From: Bacillota bacterium
GTDB lineage: Bacteria; Armatimonadota; Hebobacteria; Hebobacterales; Hebobacteraceae
NCBI GenBank assembly: GCA_030668755.1
Contig: DAOVEW010000085.1
Location: 1 to 6,012 of the forward strand
Length of the DNA: 6,012 nt
Reading direction: 5' to 3'
A program made the translations under genes and the position numbers. Below the pieces are notes generated by a model. That model saw only the letters and a list, made by a program, of their open reading frames with translations, was not told where the DNA came from and did not search any database. Below are positions 4,655-6,012 of the stretch, in pieces. How positions within the stretch are numbered: position 1 is the first letter of the stretch; the number at the start of each line of letters is the position of its first letter.

Positions 4655-4822
4655 TCACTCCCACGGCTTCACGATCACCTCCTCGCCGGCGATGAAGTGC
4701 TTGTACTCCGTGCACACGGGCGCGGCGTGGATCTTTACCACCACCCAGTGCTCCTTCGGCTTTGGATCAGGCACTTCGACGAGCTCCGCCCGACGCTCAC
4801 CGGTGATGACGACGCGCTTCAT
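4655..4822 (-). pseudogene. Truncated N-terminus of a zinc-type alcohol dehydrogenase (MDR family)
   Basis: A 55-codon frame begins at the ATG 4822, with GAGG 7 nt upstream. Residues 1-45 match the start of medium-chain zinc-dependent dehydrogenases: strand MKRVVITGERRAELVEVPDPKP, then WVVVKIHAAPVCTEYKHFIAG with the catalytic-site zinc ligand Cys37. In a full enzyme a G-H-E zinc motif should follow at about residue 60, with a further 280 or so residues carrying the NAD(P)-binding Rossmann fold. Here the frame stops after EEVIVKPWE, and no other frame downstream resumes the family. It therefore looks like a 3'-deleted remnant, although the intact start and ribosome site mean the peptide could still be made. 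It is divergent from the sugar isomerase gene, as expected for a former sugar-oxidation pair. Confidence 0.7.
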
Positions 4823-4953
4823 GTTGTTTCCTCTCTGTCCCCCCTTGTCGTCGGCCATATGCTTCCCAGGCCGGAACAGGTCTCCTCTGGGGCGGCAGCG
4901 AAATCGGCTGTTCGAGCGAAACTCAAGGCTTGGAAGCGGGCCAGGAGGTAGGG
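4823..4953. promoter_or_regulatory. Divergent intergenic region
   Basis: These 131 bp separate the divergently oriented dehydrogenase remnant and isomerase gene and must hold the promoter of the latter, and of the former if it is still expressed. I see ribosome sites at both ends but no convincing -35/-10 pair. Confidence 0.4.
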
Positions 4954-5814
4954 ATGCGATACTGCGCGACGAGCGTCATGCTGCCGGAGCTGACGATGGA
5001 GGAGCAGGCCGCACTGCTCCGGCGGCTCGGCTGCGGCGGAATCGAGTGGCGGGTGAGGAGGGTGCCGGAGAGCCAGCAGGGCAAGGGCTACAGCTTGTGG
5101 GGAGAGCACAAGAACGACCTGACGCCGGAGAACTTCTCGGAGAACGCTCCGAAGATGAAGCAGGTCGCTGCCGACCACGGCCTTGCCATCGCGGGGATCG
5201 CCAGCAACGCAGCGGCGAACGATCTGGAGCAGGTGAGGCTCCTTGCCGAGGGCGCGGCGGCGTGCGGGGCGCCGTTCATTCGGGTGGGGTGTCCGCGCGG
5301 GTACGACGGGTCGGTGGACTACAACGTCCTGTACGATGAGGCGGTGGAAGCCTACGGCGACGCGATCGACGCGATCGAGCCGTTCGGCGTAAAGGCAGCG
5401 CTCGAGATCCACGGCGGCACCATCCACGTGAGCGCTTCGCTCGCCCACCGCATCCTCTCACGCTGGGGCCCTGACCGCGTCTGCGTAATCTTCGACCCAA
5501 ACAACATGGTCCGCGACGGCTTCGAGACCACCGAACTCGCCCTAGACCTCCTCGGGCCCTACGCCGGCCACGTCCACGTCGGCGGACACCGACCCGTGCC
5601 CAACGGAAAGGACGAGGCCGGCACGGTGCAGTGGGAGTGGCAGGGGACATCCCTCGCCGAAGGCCTCTACGACTACCCGCGGCTGCTGAGGAAGCTGCAG
5701 GCGATGGACTTCCAGGGCTTCATCAGCATCGAGGACTTCCGCGATCTGCCGGCCGAGGAGAAGCTGAGGGAGGGGATTGGGTATCTGAAGGCGGTCGAGC
5801 CGAGTCTGGGTTGA
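4954..5814 (+). CDS. Sugar phosphate isomerase/epimerase (AP endonuclease family 2 TIM barrel)
   Basis: This is a complete 286-residue protein, a usual length for the family. The frame extends upstream to 4930, but the ATG at 4954 is chosen because AGGAGG ends 5 nt before it. The beta/alpha barrel shows CGGIEWRV (27-34) at strand 2, IAGIASNAA (79-87) at strand 3 and FIRVGCP (108-114) at strand 4. The expected divalent-metal ligands follow: Glu151 in ALEIHGG, Asp181 in IFDPNN, His206/His208 in GHVHVGGH and Glu260 in ISIEDF. These four acid/His positions are the conserved metal site of xylose-isomerase-like enzymes that isomerise or epimerise sugars or act on inositol derivatives. The substrate cannot be told from sequence. 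It is cytoplasmic, with no signal peptide. The dehydrogenase remnant upstream and divergent suggests a former sugar or inositol catabolism locus. Confidence 0.93.
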   Translation: MRYCATSVMLPELTMEEQAALLRRLGCGGIEWRVRRVPESQQGKGYSLWGEHKNDLTPENFSENAPKMKQVAADHGLAIAGIASNAAANDLEQVRLLAEGAAACGAPFIRVGCPRGYDGSVDYNVLYDEAVEAYGDAIDAIEPFGVKAALEIHGGTIHVSASLAHRILSRWGPDRVCVIFDPNNMVRDGFETTELALDLLGPYAGHVHVGGHRPVPNGKDEAGTVQWEWQGTSLAEGLYDYPRLLRKLQAMDFQGFISIEDFRDLPAEEKLREGIGYLKAVEPSLG

Positions 5815-5864
5815 GGAAGCAACGTTGGGTTAGAGAGGAGATCGCCTGCTGGCCTGCGAGTTAG

Positions 5865-6012
5865 CTAGAACAGGAGTTGCCTGTACATGTCATCGAGGTA
5901 GTTGCTGAGGCCCGCGAAGTCCCCTTGCGCTCTCAGTTCAAGGAGCGCCCTAATATCCGAGTCGTCAAGAACTAGTACGTAACCTCGGTCATCTTGCAGG
6001 ATGTCGCGGCAG
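5865..6012 (-). CDS. C-terminal end of an unidentified protein, partial (N-terminus beyond window)
   Basis: On the minus strand an open frame enters from the right edge and ends at TAG (5865-5867), giving 48 residues: a CRDILQDDRGYVLVLDDSDI stretch, then RALLELRAQGDFAGLSNYLDDMYRQLLF. The pattern of Cys, a glycine turn, a hydrophobic strand with LDD, an L-rich helix and a final helix ending in LLF recalls the tails of restriction-endonuclease-like (Mrr/PD-D/E-XK type) accessory proteins. This is a weak resemblance in a fragment. Base use is less GC-biased than in the isomerase gene. It converges on the isomerase with a 50-bp gap that shows no clear terminator. Confidence 0.6.
   Translation of the reverse strand, partial: CRDILQDDRGYVLVLDDSDIRALLELRAQGDFAGLSNYLDDMYRQLLF

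Noticed and set aside
4819..5448. A 209-codon minus-strand frame
   Set aside because: It is antisense to the sugar isomerase; His/Arg/Val-rich shadow composition.

Overview
The window is GC-rich bacterial chromosome, probably from an uncultured soil or sediment lineage. Three things point to a bacterium outside the Proteobacteria: an SRP RNA of the large type that keeps an Alu domain, a diderm-style lipoprotein, and sugar-metabolism genes of a kind common in Armatimonadota, Chloroflexota and neighbouring phyla. I would guess something Armatimonadota-like, but no phylogenetic marker protein is present and the assignment is weak.

Layout. (1) 1-1184, minus strand: a long CDS that runs off the left edge. 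It has an excellent Shine-Dalgarno (SD) site and looks like a divergent NodB-type polysaccharide deacetylase. (2) 1185-1457: a non-coding stretch packed with inverted repeats, including two oppositely oriented copies of a structured element whose stems covary. (3) About 1458-1680, minus strand: the SRP RNA gene with its Alu and S domains. (4) 1661-3957: a cassette of about 2.27 kb bounded by a 28-bp direct repeat (27/28 identical) that matches the 5' end of the SRP RNA. It holds a tightly coupled minus-strand operon of three genes: an unknown protein of 244 aa, a protein of 238 aa with a DUF5678-like C-terminus, and a retropepsin-like aspartic protease of 147 aa. A near-consensus sigma-70 promoter stands in front. 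(5) 3994-4551, minus strand: a small secreted lipoprotein. (6) 4655-4822, minus strand: only the first 55 residues of a zinc-type alcohol dehydrogenase, apparently a truncated remnant. (7) 4954-5814, plus strand: a complete sugar phosphate isomerase/epimerase (AP endonuclease family 2 TIM barrel). (8) 5865-6012, minus strand: the C-terminal 48 residues of another gene that runs off the right edge.

How it fits together. The isomerase and the dehydrogenase remnant are divergent neighbours and probably descend from a carbohydrate-oxidation locus. The SRP RNA is an essential housekeeping gene. The three-gene cassette appears to have arrived at its 5' end and duplicated the target, moving whatever lay upstream of the SRP RNA about 2.27 kb away. 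No integrase or transposase is visible, so the mobility mechanism is open. The protease/DUF5678/unknown cassette at the SRP RNA and the covarying repeat at the SRP RNA 3' flank are the parts most worth a second look.
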